NCBI RefSeq assembly: GCF_001485215.1
Contig: NZ_BBWW01000001.1
Location: forward strand, 5,580,001 to 5,644,000
Source of the DNA: Leptolyngbya sp. NIES-2104
Lineage (GTDB): Bacteria > Cyanobacteriota > Cyanobacteriia > Leptolyngbyales > Leptolyngbyaceae
Direction: 5' to 3'
DNA length: 64,000 nt
The notes under the pieces are model-generated. The model was given only the letters and a program-made list of their open reading frames with translations, did not search any database and was not told the origin of the DNA. A program made the translations under genes and the position numbers. The stretch's first letter is position 1. Every line of letters starts with the position of its first letter. Of the stretch, positions 63,530-64,000 are shown in pieces.

Positions 63530-64000
63530 ATGCCCAAACAGCGACTTCTCCAGCTTTTCAGTTGTTTTTTGATTGCGCTCCTCATCGTAAATTGTCAACG
63601 CTCTACGACCCCTCCTGCGACACTGACCGTATCCGCAGCAGCGAGCTTGAAAGATGCCTTAGAGCAAATTCAACCGCTTTATGAACAACAGCAACCCGTG
63701 AAATTGACGTATAACTTTGGATCTTCTGGCGCACTACAACAACAAATCGAGCAAGGCGCACCTGCCGATGTGTTTATCTCTGCGGCTCCAAAACAGATGG
63801 ACGCACTTCAGCAAAAAGGGGAGTTGATTAACGAAACCCGCCGAGACTTACTGCGAAATCAGATTGTGCTGATTGTGCCAAGAACGACCACTGGAGTTGC
63901 AAGTTTTCAGGATTTAGCAAGCGATCGCGTTCGGAGAGTCGGGCTGGGTGAACCGAAGAGTGTTCCGGCTGGAACCTATGCTCAAGAAGTTCTCACCGCT
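63530..64000 (+). CDS. modA: molybdate-binding protein ModA, 3' end cut by window edge
   Basis: Periplasmic molybdate-binding protein feeding ModBC. 157 residues are visible. It starts with a signal sequence (LLQLFSCFLIALLIVNC); Cys22 could be a lipidation site, although Asn at -1 departs from the usual lipobox. The mature part has TLTVSAAASLKDALEQIQ, FGSSGALQQQIEQGAPADVF and ISAAPKQMDALQ, the anion-binding blocks of ModA. The order modBC-modA is the reverse of the common one, and a repeat lies between them. The end of the gene is outside the window. Confidence 0.92.
   Translation, partial: MPKQRLLQLFSCFLIALLIVNCQRSTTPPATLTVSAAASLKDALEQIQPLYEQQQPVKLTYNFGSSGALQQQIEQGAPADVFISAAPKQMDALQQKGELINETRRDLLRNQIVLIVPRTTTGVASFQDLASDRVRRVGLGEPKSVPAGTYAQEVLTA

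Noticed and set aside
1-64000. CRISPR arrays, tRNA or rRNA genes, IS elements
   Set aside because: No regularly spaced direct repeats, no cloverleaf with a CCA-type acceptor end and no transposase reading frame were seen; the inverted repeats found are non-coding and lack target-site evidence.

Overview
The window is a chromosome segment of a photosynthetic cyanobacterium, most likely a filamentous Leptolyngbya-like lineage (the genus is inference). The evidence is a ChlD magnesium-chelatase subunit, a PetL-like cytochrome b6f peptide, ferredoxin-type NirA and NarB, a cyanobacterial XisH/XisI pair, several small cyanobacteria-type hypothetical proteins, and very frequent GCGATCGC/CGATCG (HIP1) octamers across genes of both strands. 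No tRNA, rRNA, CRISPR array, transposase or integrase was found. Genes at both ends are cut by the window edge (dnaK at the left, modA at the right).

Layout. 1-7 kb: dnaK (partial), a secreted L,D-transpeptidase, a Uma2 nuclease, a DUF4126 membrane protein, a TPR protein, a NurA-domain nuclease and chlD. 7-10 kb: an alpha/beta hydrolase, then three short peptide genes with a common N-terminal I-S/T-D-L motif and a Gly-Gly leader end, followed by a PpiC/SurA-like foldase. This looks like a secreted ribosomal peptide locus and is the most interesting system here. 10-22 kb: ribD, aroB, petL, hisB, the glutathione-dependent formaldehyde detoxification pair (frmA, fghA), a polytopic glycosyltransferase, ubiD, a RodZ-like protein and a methyltransferase. 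22-32 kb: a 906-residue putative outer-membrane beta-barrel protein, the xisH/xisI pair, coaBC, a Ser/Thr kinase with a WD40 propeller, moaD, and thrC with a second beta-grasp sulfur-carrier-like protein. 32-40 kb: TPR proteins, two oligopeptide-type ABC permeases, sat, an XRE regulator with a TPR protein, an HNH endonuclease pair, a PD-(D/E)XK-like protein and a chorismate lyase. 40-57 kb: two giant hybrid histidine kinases with a stand-alone receiver, mnmE in a likely selO-GNAT-mnmE operon, guanine deaminase, a double-ATPase ABC subunit and a membrane-anchored lysozyme-like enzyme. 57-64 kb: a nitrate assimilation block, nirA-narB-modBC-modA, preceded by a textbook NtcA-type promoter.

How the genes work together. 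Nitrate reduction (NirA, NarB) needs molybdenum cofactor, so the adjacent molybdate importer (ModBC fusion, ModA) and the MoaD sulfur carrier at 30 kb belong to one physiological theme; no nitrate transporter lies between or beside nirA and narB. UbiD and the chorismate lyase fit the plastoquinone head-group pathway. The oligopeptide transporter is split: permeases at 33-34 kb, ATPases at 50-51 kb, and no binding protein in view.

A family of long palindromic intergenic elements is scattered through the window (about 13.2, 32.1, 49.9, 52.5, 56.8 and 63.2 kb). The best copies are about 195 bp with perfect 25-27 bp inverted arms, inner hairpins and short terminal inverted repeats, and they look like non-coding MITE- or REP-type elements.
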